In this document: in pieces, positions 1 through 11,639 of the stretch
Layout of the letters: each line of letters starts with the position of its first letter
Numbering within the stretch: the first letter of the stretch is position 1
From: Nymphaea colorata
Taxonomy: Eukaryota; Streptophyta; Magnoliopsida; Nymphaeales; Nymphaeaceae
Reading direction: 5' to 3'
DNA length: 64,000 bases
NCBI RefSeq assembly: GCF_008831285.2
Contig: NC_045144.1
Location: 17,313,716 to 17,377,715 of the forward strand
Translations under genes and position numbers: made by a program
Notes under the pieces: model-generated
Databases searched by the model: none
Told to the model about the DNA's origin: nothing
Seen by the model: the letters and a program-made list of their open reading frames with translations, nothing else

Positions 1-1829
1 AAAAGGTTAATCTACCAATCTAGTGTGCAAAGCATGAACGTCTAAACCGAAAAATTAATTAATGCATCGTCGGTTCACTGTATTAAAGAACGGACGGCGA
101 AAGCTCATTGGGTAACAGTAAAATCTCTCTCCGAGATAGTGGGGAGATGGGCGCAAAGGAAAACAAAGGCTGGTACAGCAACAAAGCGGTTGGTTTCTCA
201 TCTGTTTCTGACGTTCCCAGCTGCTCGTTTTCCTAGACAAGCTTTCGAAAACGACCTCCTGCCCTTGCAGTATAGGCACATGAAGCTCAAGTTTAGTGAA
301 TGAAGAGCTCTTGCCGACTACCCACCACCATTTCTGCCGAATTCTAGGAAATCGGAGTAGAGGAACTCTTCATTCCCCCCCACATTATCTTTCCTTCTTC
401 TTTTTTTTTCCCCTTCCTTTTCCTTTTGGGCAGGTAAATATCGTATGGTGGGTAGAACTGTTGCAGTAATTGGTTGCCCCATTCTTTTCTAAAGGACACA
501 AACAATGTTATTTGCTTTCCCCAGTTTGCAAGTTATATGCAAAATGATTGTCATTTAATATGAGAGCCCGTTGCTCTTTAATTCTTTCATTTTGATCCGA
601 TCCAGCTAGCGAGCCGAATAATCTAAGTATTTGTTAAGTAATTAATCAAGGTCATGTCAGCAACAGCAACAATAAACTATTATTACCTGTGGTTGGTGGG
701 TGGGGTCTGGCACCAAACCTACTATAGTAAAACATGCATTTGATCTTTCAGGGCGGCCCTACTTCAGTTATGCCTGATCAGATTCGAGTTCTTTTGTCCA
801 TTAACAAATCTCGTCTTCGATCCCATAAAGTAGTTGCAGTAATTAAACTGCAATTTTTCTGCTTTTTAGAGAGAGAGAGACGAGATTTTTCTGCAGATGG
901 CGTCTCTTGGAACCAATAATACAAAATATCAAGCAGCAAACAAGTGTTCTGACGTGTATGGCGTCTCTTTGTCTCTCTCTTCCCACAGAATGAGAATGTG
1001 AGAAGGGGGAGTCGCCGTGCTTGGTCTCGGCGTCTCATTCTGTGGGCCGGCGACGTCAGCCTCCAAAAGAGCAGGCGCTAGCCGCGTGGAAACCGCAGGA
1101 CGCATAAATTTCCTTCCGCATTTCAGCGTGCGTCAAAGTTCAATGGCTGCCAAAGTCTACCGGGCTCCACTGCTTCGTTCTATTCACCTACCAGCCGTTT
1201 CCACTAAATGACCACCTATTTGTCATAAGCTAAATTAAGAGCCCCGTGGCTGTGAAGCTGATTTTTTCTTAACAGAGGCCTGACTTTACTGAAAATTGCT
1301 GAATGGGTCCCCGCCCGGATGAAGGAACATGTGAAGGAAAAGATGAGGAGTGTTGACATCTCTCATCTCAACCAAGATGACGCAATTTAACCAAAGGCCT
1401 CCTTTTCAGTTGTCAGCAAAGTCAGGGTCCCGTATCGAGACAATCAGAAACTCGAGGCCATCATTCCAATTTATGGTCAAGGGTGGGGTTTGAGATGAAA
1501 ATTTCTCAACATTAATTTCTTTCGCATGCGCTCGCATATCACGCCCCTACTTTAACATGTGATTCATGTCTCGTTTTCAAGGAGTCTCCACGAATGAAAA
1601 GACATATTTTGAAGAACAATTCACAAAATATCTTTTGGAAACCTTCACATGATTGATGGCAGTCCACAATTTACTGTTCTTGTATTTATTTTCCCCAGTA
1701 AGTTAAAAGGAGATCCATTCTCCTCTTGACTTTCATGGAGCCCGACAATCCAAAGTTATGATAAGACCTTTCAAAATCCCAAGACGAAACCGACTCTGTA
1801 TCTTGAGAAATATTTTGCCCGTCTTTAAT
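1..1829. other. Gene-free stretch
   Basis: Only short frames without recognisable products occur here. There is a T-rich run near 400-420 and scattered AT-rich sequence. I see no RNA gene or mobile-element terminus. Confidence 0.5.
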
Positions 1830-2191
1830 TTCCAAGAGCACTTATCCGGTTTGTTTGTACCAAGCAGAGAAGAAATTAAGACCTGTGTCAATGTCACGTC
1901 AAACAATGCAGTAAGAAACCCGTGGAAATGTTTGGAAATATTGTAGAAATGCAAAGACGGCCTAGTTAGTTAGGTTGATTTGGTTGAGTGATGAGAATGG
2001 TTAACTAGGGCAATGCGTTTCTTGGACAAAATAGTTGCTTGAGGTTGATGGGGCTTTGATTCTTTTCCTCATCAATATTCTTGCTGCCTGCAACTTGCAT
2101 CGTCGGGAAGTAGAGGAAATTGTAAAAGCCACGCCCTGCTGCTCTGTCTTTTACTAAACCAACAAACCCTCATTGCACGTAGCCTTTTTCC

Positions 2192-2323
2192 ATGGAATCA
2201 ATTCATGATCTTCATCCCTTCCAACATGGCAATCTAGAAACGCGGTGGCTGATGGATATCACTACACTAGCAAGTTGCCTCATTGCTTCAGCAATGATGC
2301 TTTTCACAATTATATGTATGTAA
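2192..2323 (+). other. Conserved 43-codon frame with membrane-anchor look, in family A copy 1
   Basis: An ATG-started frame of 43 codons begins MESIHDLHP, continues with NLETRWLMD, and ends in a hydrophobic stretch of about 20 residues. The matching part of the second copy (10,711-10,845) keeps the same frame with no indel and mostly mild changes, although its first codon is not ATG. Flanking non-coding parts of the two copies contain many indels. A short polar head followed by one hydrophobic helix is how microsomal signal-anchor proteins such as cytochromes P450 begin, but I cannot assign a family. It may be the first exon of a gene lost from both copies, or a short expressed peptide. Confidence 0.35.
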
Positions 2324-2324
2324 G

Positions 2325-2705
2325 GAGTGGGAAATTAAACAAAAAAAATCCTTCAAAATGAGACTGGTTGAATTTATTCTGGATATGATATGGCCGATTA
2401 TCTTGAGAAATTATATAAACATTAGTTCCTCTGCATGCACAGCAAAAACGTTGGTGGTGGAAATATTTTTCTAGCTGGCGGTTTTCTTTTCTTTCAGAAA
2501 TGTTTAATTATATAAAGAGTGGGAAATTTCAAAACAATTTAAAGATTTTCTTTAAAATGAGACTGGTTCAATTTATTCTACATATGATATAGACACAAAT
2601 ATCTTGAGAAACAATATTATAAACATTAATTATTGCAATCCACAAGAAAAACGTTGTTGGTGACAAAATTTTTTAGCTGGCGGCTCTTTCAGAGATGTTT
2701 CATTA
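2325..2705 (+). repeat. Tandem pair of about 190-bp units
   Basis: The two units share the GAGTGGGAAATT start, AAAATGAGACTGGTT, ATCTTGAGAAA, a block around AAAACGTTG, and TAGCTGGCGG. A third relative lies in the other segmental copy at about 10,850-11,000. Confidence 0.75.
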
Positions 2706-3678
2706 GCAACAAAATAGTGAACAATATAAAATTGCCGATCACCAACCAAAAATTCTTCAACCTAGATGATTGAAACAGTGGGTCGGGATGGGAATCAAAT
2801 GTCATTATTCTTGTAGACAAGGTGCATCAGCCCCAAATGAACTTCCTTCTCCTCTCCAACACAGAGGGGAGCCAAAGTAGGAGAGTCAGTCACGTTGATA
2901 ACTTGTAAAGTGTGAATGTGCCAAACATGTATATTTCACTTGATAAGTTGTAAAATATGTTCTTTAAATTCAAGTCCATTTTCCGGGTTTGAGTTTTGAC
3001 ACGTCATATTTGAAAATCCCAGCCAATTGCTGCCTATAACTCAATTGTGTAAACCAGATTTATCCATAGTTTTAGAGGAAATAGCTTCCATTCCACACCT
3101 ATAGCACTATAGGAATAATACTTTTGCTTAAGTGTATATATAAAGCTGAATCCGTTCAATTGCTTCTTCAAATTAATAAATGGCTTTGGTGAATGCGCCT
3201 AACAAACGGCCATTGAGCAGTAAATGGGAAGTCATTGGGGCCACAATATGTCAAAATAAATAATAATAATAATGTATGCATATTCTCAACCGTCAATGTC
3301 GATGCTTTCAATGGTTTCGATCACTCCCAACAGATATAACATTTAAGAGTTTGACACCATTTTAACCCTCAAAATTTGGACATGAACAGTGGTTTGAAAA
3401 ATGAGGTCACAAGTACTTGAACGTTACTGCCTAAAACTGGGGGACAAACTGAACTGAGATGAATCATTCTTGTGGCAAAGCAAGCTCCGATGCATCACAA
3501 GCACAGATGCAAAAGCTTTGGATTACTGGATCAGGTTGAACTTTTACCAAACTAAACTCGAACTAAACGGATTTAAGCTCAAATTCGGGCCACAGTTTTT
3601 AAAAGCAAATTTGGATTAGGTTTTTCACTTTCCTTCTTTTTTTTCTTTTGCTAGGTTGATCTTTCTCTATAGGGTTGG

Positions 3679-3764
3679 TAATTAGTTGGAAGCATGTGAT
3701 ATTTTCAATGGGGCATCTATATAATTAGGTGGAAGCATGTGATATTTTCAGTGGGGCGTATATA
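3679..3764. repeat. 43-bp tandem duplication
   Basis: A 43-bp unit containing GGAAGCATGTGATATTTTCA occurs twice head to tail with a few substitutions. Confidence 0.8.
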
Positions 3765-4966
3765 TATGCATTCAAACTTATCTACTAATTTATTTATTAT
3801 TTCATTTATGCTACCGTTGTTGGTAGCCACCTGCTCTAGGCTTGTGAATCCGCCGCTGTTTTGAAGACACAAGGGGCGTGATATGGAGGCTTATCCTTTT
3901 AAGCTGGAGTACTGTGGAGAGCTTAGGCAGACTAAGTTCAGCTCCTTACGACGCTACAGAAGAAAAGAGAGAGAATATGATCAGTCAAGTTTATTTTGAA
4001 ATTGGTTGTTTCACTTCCTTTTTTCTTTTTCTCTTGGCAATCATCATTCTCACCTTAAAACCGGTGAATGGTAAGAGCAAAAAGAACATGAAGTCATAAA
4101 ACAAAACTGGTTTAACTCTTTACGTACAGATTCTTTTAAGTGAATTGCTTGCATGAACCGTCTTCTCGGTCGGGATGCAAGAGTTAAAAGGTTCCGGATG
4201 CTGATCAGGCAAGTAATTGCTCCGAGCGACAAGCGTACGTATAGACGCCACCCCATCTGATGAGGATCATGCATATCAGCACAACTAGTGGCTGACGCAA
4301 CCTGAAACGAGCTTCGCCAGTCGTGTCTTTTTCTAACAGGCACTATAGACGACGGATGTTAGGCCAACTTGTCTCCTGGCCTGTGAAAATGACAACAGAT
4401 TTTATTTGTAGAAGCAACTTGCCCCTATCAACTTGCCTAAAGAGGATAGCGTATGTGGTTAACTTGGCGGATTGGTGAGAGCTAACTTCGATGTCTGCAA
4501 TGAAAATGAACGCTACTCTCCTCAGCTGTGTAAAAGATGGCAGACACTACTCTCAATGTAACCGTAACTTCACTTAATCCGAACACAGTTCTAAACCCCA
4601 GAAACCAAGGAAAAAGAGTGGCTTCAGCTCCGTTTCAAGAGGTGGCCGGGTTCCCTCCCTCCCTCCCGCCTACCTGAAGTTATCAACTTGAAAGTCCAAA
4701 AATATCTCCGCGTTCCTTTGATTTTGAGCTTCTTTTCTAGACCGGTTTTGATTTTGAACTTCCTGAACTAAAATAAGTCAAAACAAACGAAAGAATTATG
4801 GGTCTGTGATTTTCAAAGTTTTTCCACAGCCCGTGGTTTTGAGATGTTTTGACGCAAAATACGGAGAAAAGAATTGACCGCATGCAGCGTCGCTTCTCCT
4901 TCGTCTGTAATCCTCCTGCAACGCTCTCACCTAACCGATCCGGCGATACCCCATTTACACCACAAA

Positions 4967-5043
4967 GGAGTTAATCCGATTCCAGCCAAGCTGGTGGTGG
5001 CGGAGTTAATCCGATTCAAGCCAAGCTGGTGGTGGCGGAGTTA
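4967..5043. repeat. 35-bp tandem duplication
   Basis: The unit containing GCCAAGCTGGTGGTGGCGGA is repeated with period 35, with one mismatch. A third unit begins and is cut off after seven bases. Confidence 0.85.
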
Positions 5044-7091
5044 GAAATTTTTTGGTTGAGAGATAGAGATGTAAAGTAATCGCAAATTTTAAACAATCTA
5101 TAGAAACTCTTAAACTGTTTGTGGCTGGCGAGCACCAGTACGCAAATATGCAAATGGCTGTAGGGTTCCCATATGGCTGGCCATATGTAAATAAATTGCC
5201 TCGTATCCAACAGGCATTGTCAGAATTCATGTCAATGGCTCATTCAAGCCATTGATAGTCAGTTCATTAACTATATACGTGAAGCCTCCTTAGTGGTAGT
5301 GGCTAGGGGCTTGAGGTTGACATCTTTGATGAACTTGACCTAAATCAAGGGTGCAGTACTTAGGATGCATAGGTTCTGCCTAATCTTTACATGTTTTTCC
5401 AAGAGAAAGAAAAGACCAACTTGGTCTGCAACTCTCTCTTATCTTCCTAGTTGATTAATATAGCTTGATAGATACACAATATGACTGGATGCGAAACAAT
5501 GCTTAATCAGCAAGTTAGGATGTGTTTGAAATTTGATATGGCCATATGTGCGAGATTATTCTTAACCACTCGAATTAGGGTGTGGGGGTTATGATAATTG
5601 ATATTCGTCCATTTAATTCGTTGCTGTACCACAATCAATTTCCACCCGGTTTTCTGTCCCACCATCTTGCTGCATAATATTAATATATGACGCAAGAAAG
5701 GAAGTTTGGATCAAAACCAGGTGCTTCTGGAAATACGCTTCTCATGCGCATTTTCCTTTGGTTTGGGAGGCAGGTTAATTAGTTCCAAAATGGTTGCCGC
5801 CCTATGTTGACCAACTACTTTCATTATTCAAGCTCCTTCTTTGCATTTTGCAATTTTTTAATAAAGACCAATTGTCGAATCAGGATTTGAAGTCAACTTC
5901 GTTTATCCTCAAGAACCAAGAATGTTAAATGAAATGGTAATAATATAATTCCGTGATAAAAGGAAATATTAGAAAAAGAAAGTTTCGGTTAACTTTTATT
6001 TTATGCTTTCACTTGATAGCTAGCTTTCATGAGAGGTACAAGCCTTATAAACAAAAACATAAAAAGTAGTAGCTGTTGTAAACTTATATATATGTATGTA
6101 AAAGTAAGTAAGCTTGAAAATGAAATTTTGAAAATAAAGGAAGAAGCGTTGGAGTTGAATGTGCCGGATCTACATAGACCTCTCATTGGGAGGTTGACAT
6201 ATGGACGCGATGGCCGACCAACCATCGTAAACCACCCTGCTCGCCCATCGTTTTTAGCTCTTTCCTTTCTCTCTCTAGAATTATTATTGGAAAAACAGAT
6301 AGCATTTTTAGGTCACGCGTCACAGAAATGTCTGCTTTGAAATTTGAATTGTAAATGCTTGCAAAAAATGTATGATTGAATTTGAACGGGTCATTCGCCA
6401 TTTTTGTATTGACTTATTTGGGTGCTTTAAAATATGCTTACATGATATGATAAGCAAAACCCATTTGTTATTTGACGAATTCTTTCCTTCGCCGAACGAA
6501 TATATATAGATCGTCGGTTCAGATGTAAAAGCACAGCGCCATGGGCAACTAAGACAACGAAAATAGTCGACGCCGGAGCCGGAGGACGACCGGATCACGA
6601 ATTTCATGAGTGCCGCCGTCCGTCCGCTTCGGGCCTCCATGATTCGGTACCAAAGAAGAAGGGATTCAACTTCGACGTGGTTGTTGCATTTGTTTGGATT
6701 GTTTTGCTTATAGGGATGTTAGTAACAGTTAAGAGATCAAAATGACATTCTATCAGATTAGCGGCTGGATTTAAGTAAATATCTGTCTGGATTTGGATTT
6801 GAAACCAACATAATTTTAGATAAATATCCCATATATAATGTCCATACAATTTGAAAGTTGTATTTTGATATCTAGTAATGCAGTTTGAATTGGGTATAAA
6901 AGTTGGATTCAAATTTATTTGGATATTAATCTAAAAGTTAGATTCAGATTGGATTTGGATTTGTGAATTTAGTTTGAATTTTGATATGGTATCAGTTTTT
7001 TCTTCATTTATTCGAATCCAAATATATTTTCAGAAAAAGCATATGGTAAAAAATATGTTCAATTCGAATGTAATCCATTGCCCTTAACCCA

Positions 7092-7093
<2 letters not shown>

Positions 7094-7155
<62 letters not shown>
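7094..7155. repeat. (AT)n microsatellite
   Basis: An uninterrupted alternating AT tract of about 62 bp. It is followed at 7,156-7,240 by sequence that recurs at 7,900-7,985. Confidence 0.95.
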
Positions 7156-7157
<2 letters not shown>

Positions 7158-7290
7158 GAACGTGTCAACAATCACATCAATTTATAAAAGTATGAAAAGT
7201 GGCTTCTACTCTATATTTGCAGTTCCAATGATTCCAATCTCTCTATATCTATATCTATATCTATATCTCTATCTCTATCTCTATCTCCCT
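7156..7290. repeat. Local repeat with (CTATAT)n/(CTATCT)n tail, copy 1
   Basis: The block after the AT tract, including AAAAGTGGCTTCTACTCTAT, is repeated at about 7,895-8,010 with few changes. In both copies it runs into a CTAT-rich simple repeat, which here spans about 7,241-7,288. Confidence 0.8.
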
Positions 7291-7379
7291 TTCCTTTTCT
7301 TTTCTCTCTCTCGTATCAAATTGTTGTCTGCTTTCTCCTCTTACCATATATCAATCTCATAACAGACGTCCTGTTTGTT

Positions 7380-7570
7380 CACTTAAAACTGAAAACCTTT
7401 TCCTAAAACTCAGGTTAATCCCGGTGTAAAGCTCCAGATGTGCATATCGAGTCAGTAATATTTGCACCTAGAAAGTTTGGTTTGCAGTTGAACCCGATTT
7501 TTGGATCGGAAATTTATATCTGGATTTGGTAAATGGATCCATATTATCAACATCACATATAGAAAACCAG
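7380..7570 (+). repeat. Dispersed repeat family B, copy 1
   Basis: The blocks GGTGTAAAGCTCCAGAT, ATTTGCACCT, GAAAGTTTGGTTT, CAGTTGAACC and a GGATCC-GT/AT-ATTATCAAC stretch occur in the same order at 13,480-13,665. The family was not identified. Confidence 0.7.
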
Positions 7571-7894
7571 TTATCGCAGACAGAGGCGTTCATATGGTTA
7601 AACATAAACCTCAACCGCATTTTAATTTAATTATTTCCTAATGGGCCATCAAACCCAGGCCTGTGCTACAAGAATGATCTTCATATATATGATAGTATCA
7701 AAAATTAAAGTGGGAGAGAAGTGAACCACAAGTAATATTGTATACAGAACGACAATAAATTGTAATGATTTACATCTGATATCCGACCCAACCATTTCAA
7801 AAGAATAGGACATGAAAAACAATGGACATCTAGCAAATTAACAAGTTGGATAGGATTTCACATCAGCTTTTGACTCAAGTAAATATCCAATCAG

Positions 7895-8010
7895 ATATAT
7901 ATCCGAACGCGTCAACAATCATATCATTTTATAAAAGTACGAAAAGTGGCTTCTACTCTATATTTGCAGCTCCAAATGATTCCAATCTCTCTCTATCTAT
8001 ATATAGATAT
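7895..8010. repeat. Local repeat copy 2 (matches 7,156-7,255)
   Basis: It is near-identical to the block after the AT microsatellite, starting at CGAACGCGTCAACAATCA and ending in a CTATCTATAT tail. This gives a spaced direct repeat with period near 750 bp. Confidence 0.8.
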
Positions 8011-10334
8011 ATGTTATATAGGTGGGGATGTAAATGATTCAGATTGGGATTGGGCAGACCTTTAGTGCATTTGATTTAAATAATTGGACCCTAGATTTGG
8101 AGCTCAGATTTGAACCCCACTTTTAAAATTGGATTCAGGTCCAACCAGCATAATTAGGGGCTGACATTTATGCGTAATTTGGTCAGATATATTTATTGAA
8201 TTCATGTCGATCTTTATTGAATTGATGTCAGTCGGGTAATCGGATTTCATGCAATTCGATTATGAAACAGCACACTAAATCATAATCCAATTAGTAATTA
8301 AGTCCACATTGATTTCTTTACCAGATCTGACTAAATAGATCCAAATTGGATTAGTATTTTGGTATAACTACTCCATACGTTTTACATTTCCTTCTCAATT
8401 ACATATGCATATATTTGCGCCTCCTTTCCCCTTTATCCCAGGGTCTAAGGGCATCCCGGGAGGATCTATGGTTATACCATTCAACATGACTTGCCACCAC
8501 ATATGCTTTGTGTCTCTTGCTCTAAATATTTCTGTATCTGCATTAGCAGATAATATAAAACAAAAAGAAAAATGGGGGCTTTATATGGTCTAATTTTAAA
8601 TTAGGGTGATGAAAATAGTGAACTCAAAGTTCCATGCACAATATCGCTCCTCAGATAAACAAACTTGCACATAAATTTCAAATATTGCACGTAGTCTAAT
8701 GCAGCTTCGCAGAGACAAATCCCACCACTCTGTTTTCATCAAGTACTTGGGTAGGAACTTGCTCAGGTTGTATGCTCGAGGCTCTTTAATGGCATGATAC
8801 TCTAGTCAGTTGAGTCTCCCTTAGAAGAAGAAGAGTGCAAGTACTTGGGTCAGGTACTACTAGTCTTATTAATGGCATATCCATGCAGCTCCTAGGACGT
8901 CCTTTCTAGCAAAGCTTAAGGGAAATTAACTCAGTCATAAACAAGTGAGGTTGCAGTGTTCTCGTTCAATAATTCTCGTAAGCACATTAATCTTACCTAA
9001 AAGCAACAAAATAATGTGCATGTCCCACCAAGTACTGAAAAGTTCACCCATTACTGGATGGTGCTTTAATAAGGAAAAATATTCAAGTACTCAAGCTGAT
9101 TATTATGAAAGAGATGGAAAAGAGCATTAAAGTTTTTAATGTACAACTCGATCACTTGAGAAGCATTTGTGGCCTAATTCATATTGTGATAGAATAGATT
9201 AAGCCATTGATTATCCTTTCAAGCTCTTTTACTTATCAGGAAAATGACGTTATTGAGTTGGCAATTTTCCTACATAGGTGTTCTTTAGCAGGTTATAAAT
9301 AGACTCTTTGGCCTAGGAGCACTACAACTCACCGGAGATATGACATGCATCAACACTCTTATAAATAGAGAAAATATAAATATCATTAGTTCTCGCACTC
9401 TCGATCCTTGAAGTCGATGTTTTTGTGTGTTTTTTAACATAGCACGCAAGCAGGAAAAGGCTCGCATGTGCATAAAAAGCAAATTAATTCACAACCTTAA
9501 AGCTACTGCTTTAGTTAGGATAGAGAATACAAGGATGGGTAACCACAAACACTTGCTAAATAAGACTTAGGTTTCAATGAACGGCTAGAGACACCCAAGA
9601 GATCATTGGTTTCTTCAACAAAGTTCTGACTCTATTCATCTTCACAAACTTTTCAAGACCAATGTGGATTCTTTAGTAGGTTATATGACTTCTTTTAGCG
9701 CTTTGTTTTTTGTTCAATGACCTTCAATCTGCTAATAGCTTGATACCCAACAAAGAAAAGAAGGGAAAAAATGTCGTGAATTATCTCCACTTGGAGCCTT
9801 CGCTCATTGATTACTCATCTTACGCACCAATTGAAGTTCGATCATTTTTAAATGCAAATAGAAAAACAACCGCAGTTGCATTCACGTGTTGAAGGGAACT
9901 TTCAAATTAATTTTTATGGTTTATAGAAGATATGTTAGGGCAGACATAGCGTGTGAGACGAAAATAATTTTTGTTTTGTTTAAAATGCGCTATTTGCACA
10001 ACAAATAACCAAATCACTTTCCTTTTCCCACCTTTTTTTCTGTACTATCAATGTCATTTCTTCTGTCATGATTCGTAGAGGGACCTTTACTTATTAGGTT
10101 GCTTCCTTGGTGTGCCTCTCGAATTGGAACACTAGTTACACCTTGCACAAGGCTCCTTCACCCACCAGGTGCAGCAGGCTGAGAACTAGCATTCAGATGA
10201 GTAGCACAGAGCAGCTGCTTGGCGTCGTTAGCATGATAAGACGCACTAGCGAAGACTCCAGCAAGAAAATCGGAGGAGACGAAACATGGTCTAAGGTCCT
10301 CAGGTTTACACATTCCAATTTACCCAGCTAATTT
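8011..10334. other. Gene-free stretch
   Basis: Only short unconvincing frames on both strands. AT-rich degenerate sequence at about 8,060-8,360 resembles that at 6,760-7,050. The rest shows no recognisable feature. Confidence 0.45.
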
Positions 10335-11345
10335 CCACGACTACTTATCTAATTTGCTTTTACCAAGTACAAAAAGAGAATAAGGACTGTGTCACGTCAA
10401 GCCTCGTGTAGTAAGAAACCTGTGGGAAATTAATGTTTGGAAATATTATTGAAATGCAAAGACTGCCCAATTAGGTTGCTTTTGTTGAGTGATGAGAATG
10501 GTTAATTAGCAAGGGATAGGGCGTTTCTTAGACAATGGTTGCTTGAGGTTGATGGGGTTTTGATTCCTTTTCTGATCAATAGTGTTGTCGCCTGCAACTA
10601 ATTGCGTCGTCGTGAAGTGAAGGAAATTGGACAAGCCCTGCCCAGCTGCTCTGTCTTTTACCAAACCTACAAACTCTCATTGCATTCGCTGTCCATCGCC
10701 TTTTTCCGTAGAGTCCATTCATGATCTTCATCCCTCCCAACATGGCAATCTAGAAACGGCGTGGCTGATTGATATCACTACACTAGCAAGGTGCCTCATT
10801 GCTTTAGCAATCATACTCTTCACAATTTTATATATATACATATACTAAGAAATAAAAATTGAAAAATCTTCTTAATCAAAATGAGACTGATTGAATTCAT
10901 TCTCCATATGATACAGATATCTTGAGAAAGAATATAGTCCTACACTTGATCTTAGCCAAAAGGCCGAGAGAGACATAAAATAATCAGTAGTTCCTGCATG
11001 CACAAGAAGAAAGTTGGCCCCAGTGTTGGATTCACTGAGCAGATGCCTGGAAGAAATCCTGGTAGCTCTGTAAAGGTGTTAGTTCTAATTGAGTTCTAGT
11101 TTGCATTCTCAGAATCTGGGATCCATAAATTTAGGATTAACATCCTCTCCTCTGATCTTAGTGTACAAACAATAAATTGGAGGTCAACTGTTTATTTTAA
11201 GGGAGCTTTATTTCACGAATTACGAACGTAGATGTGCCTAACAAGCACACTTCACTTGATGAGTTGCAAAATATGTTCTTTAAATTGAAGACGTTTTTCC
11301 GGTTGGAATTTTGCGACGTCATATTTGAAACCTATAACTCAATTA
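10335..11345 (+). repeat. Segmental duplicate, copy 2 (family A)
   Basis: This is the second copy of the segment at 1,830-3,060, in the same orientation and block order. It has one roughly 190-bp unit instead of two, and it carries a U2 snRNA-like piece at 10,940-10,970 that copy 1 lacks. Its 3' end lies about 300 bp before the callose-synthase fragment, which has no counterpart after copy 1. Confidence 0.8.
10940..10970 (-). ncRNA. U2 snRNA 5'-end fragment (pseudogene piece)
   Basis: Read on the minus strand this contains TCGGCCTTTTGGCTAAGATC and continues into AAGTGTAG, the highly conserved 5' part of spliceosomal U2 RNA (roughly bases 8-37). About 30 bases match without a gap. The match stops before the branch-point recognition core, and the stem loops, Sm site and snRNA promoter elements are absent, so this is not a working gene. 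The two related tandem units in family A copy 1 read from ATCTTGAGAAA almost directly into the block that follows the piece here, so it looks like an insertion into this copy. Confidence 0.8.
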
Positions 11346-11639
11346 TGTACCTTCTCGTGACCAAGGAAAGCTTAGAACTTGCCGAGGATTGTATAAAGAA
11401 GAAGCTTCTTGTTCAGGTTGAGAATTTTCAAATGAGTCTGCAAAGCAGCTTTGCTCCTCGTTGCACTCCTTTTGTACCTTCAAGAAATGAATATGAGAAA
11501 TTTGGTCAAGGAAGGTGGAGGGTAGCAGCTGAGAGTCATACAGAACTAAAGACCGTACTCCTAGTCCTTGCATCCTCCGTTACGTGCATAACTGAGGCGG
11601 CAGCTGAGAGCCACACAAAATTAAATGAAAGAAACTTAT
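11346..11639. other. Spacer between family A copy 2 and callose-synthase fragment
   Basis: An open frame crosses this spacer from 11,234, but its first part lies in the duplicated, otherwise non-coding segment and I recognise no product. A short GCAGCTGAGAG-containing block occurs twice (about 11,525 and 11,601). Confidence 0.4.

Larger units (their letters stand above)
1830..3060 (+). repeat. Segmental duplicate, copy 1 (family A)
   Basis: This stretch aligns along its length with 10,335-11,345 in the same orientation. Shared blocks include the text around 1,905-2,060 versus 10,420-10,560, around 2,105-2,325 versus 10,615-10,850, and around 2,925-3,055 versus 11,240-11,340. Substitutions and small indels are frequent, so the duplication is old. 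Inside this copy a unit of about 190 bp beginning GAGTGGGAAATT is present twice in tandem (2,325-2,516 and 2,517-2,705). The second segment has only one such unit. No terminal inverted repeats or target duplication were found, so the mechanism is open: local segmental duplication or a non-autonomous transposon are both possible. Confidence 0.8.
3061..7093. other. Gene-free AT-rich stretch
   Basis: No coding region could be supported. It contains two short tandem duplications listed separately. Around 6,760-7,050 there is degenerate GGATTTGGATTTG-type sequence that recurs near 8,100-8,350 and 50,150-50,300, probably old repeat debris. Confidence 0.5.

Noticed and set aside
3878-4099. A 73-codon frame with a hydrophobic stretch
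   Set aside because: No promoter or family support, and AT-rich DNA yields such frames by chance.
7078-7362. A 94-codon frame of alternating Ile-Tyr and Leu-Tyr
   Set aside because: It is the translation of the AT and CTATAT microsatellites.
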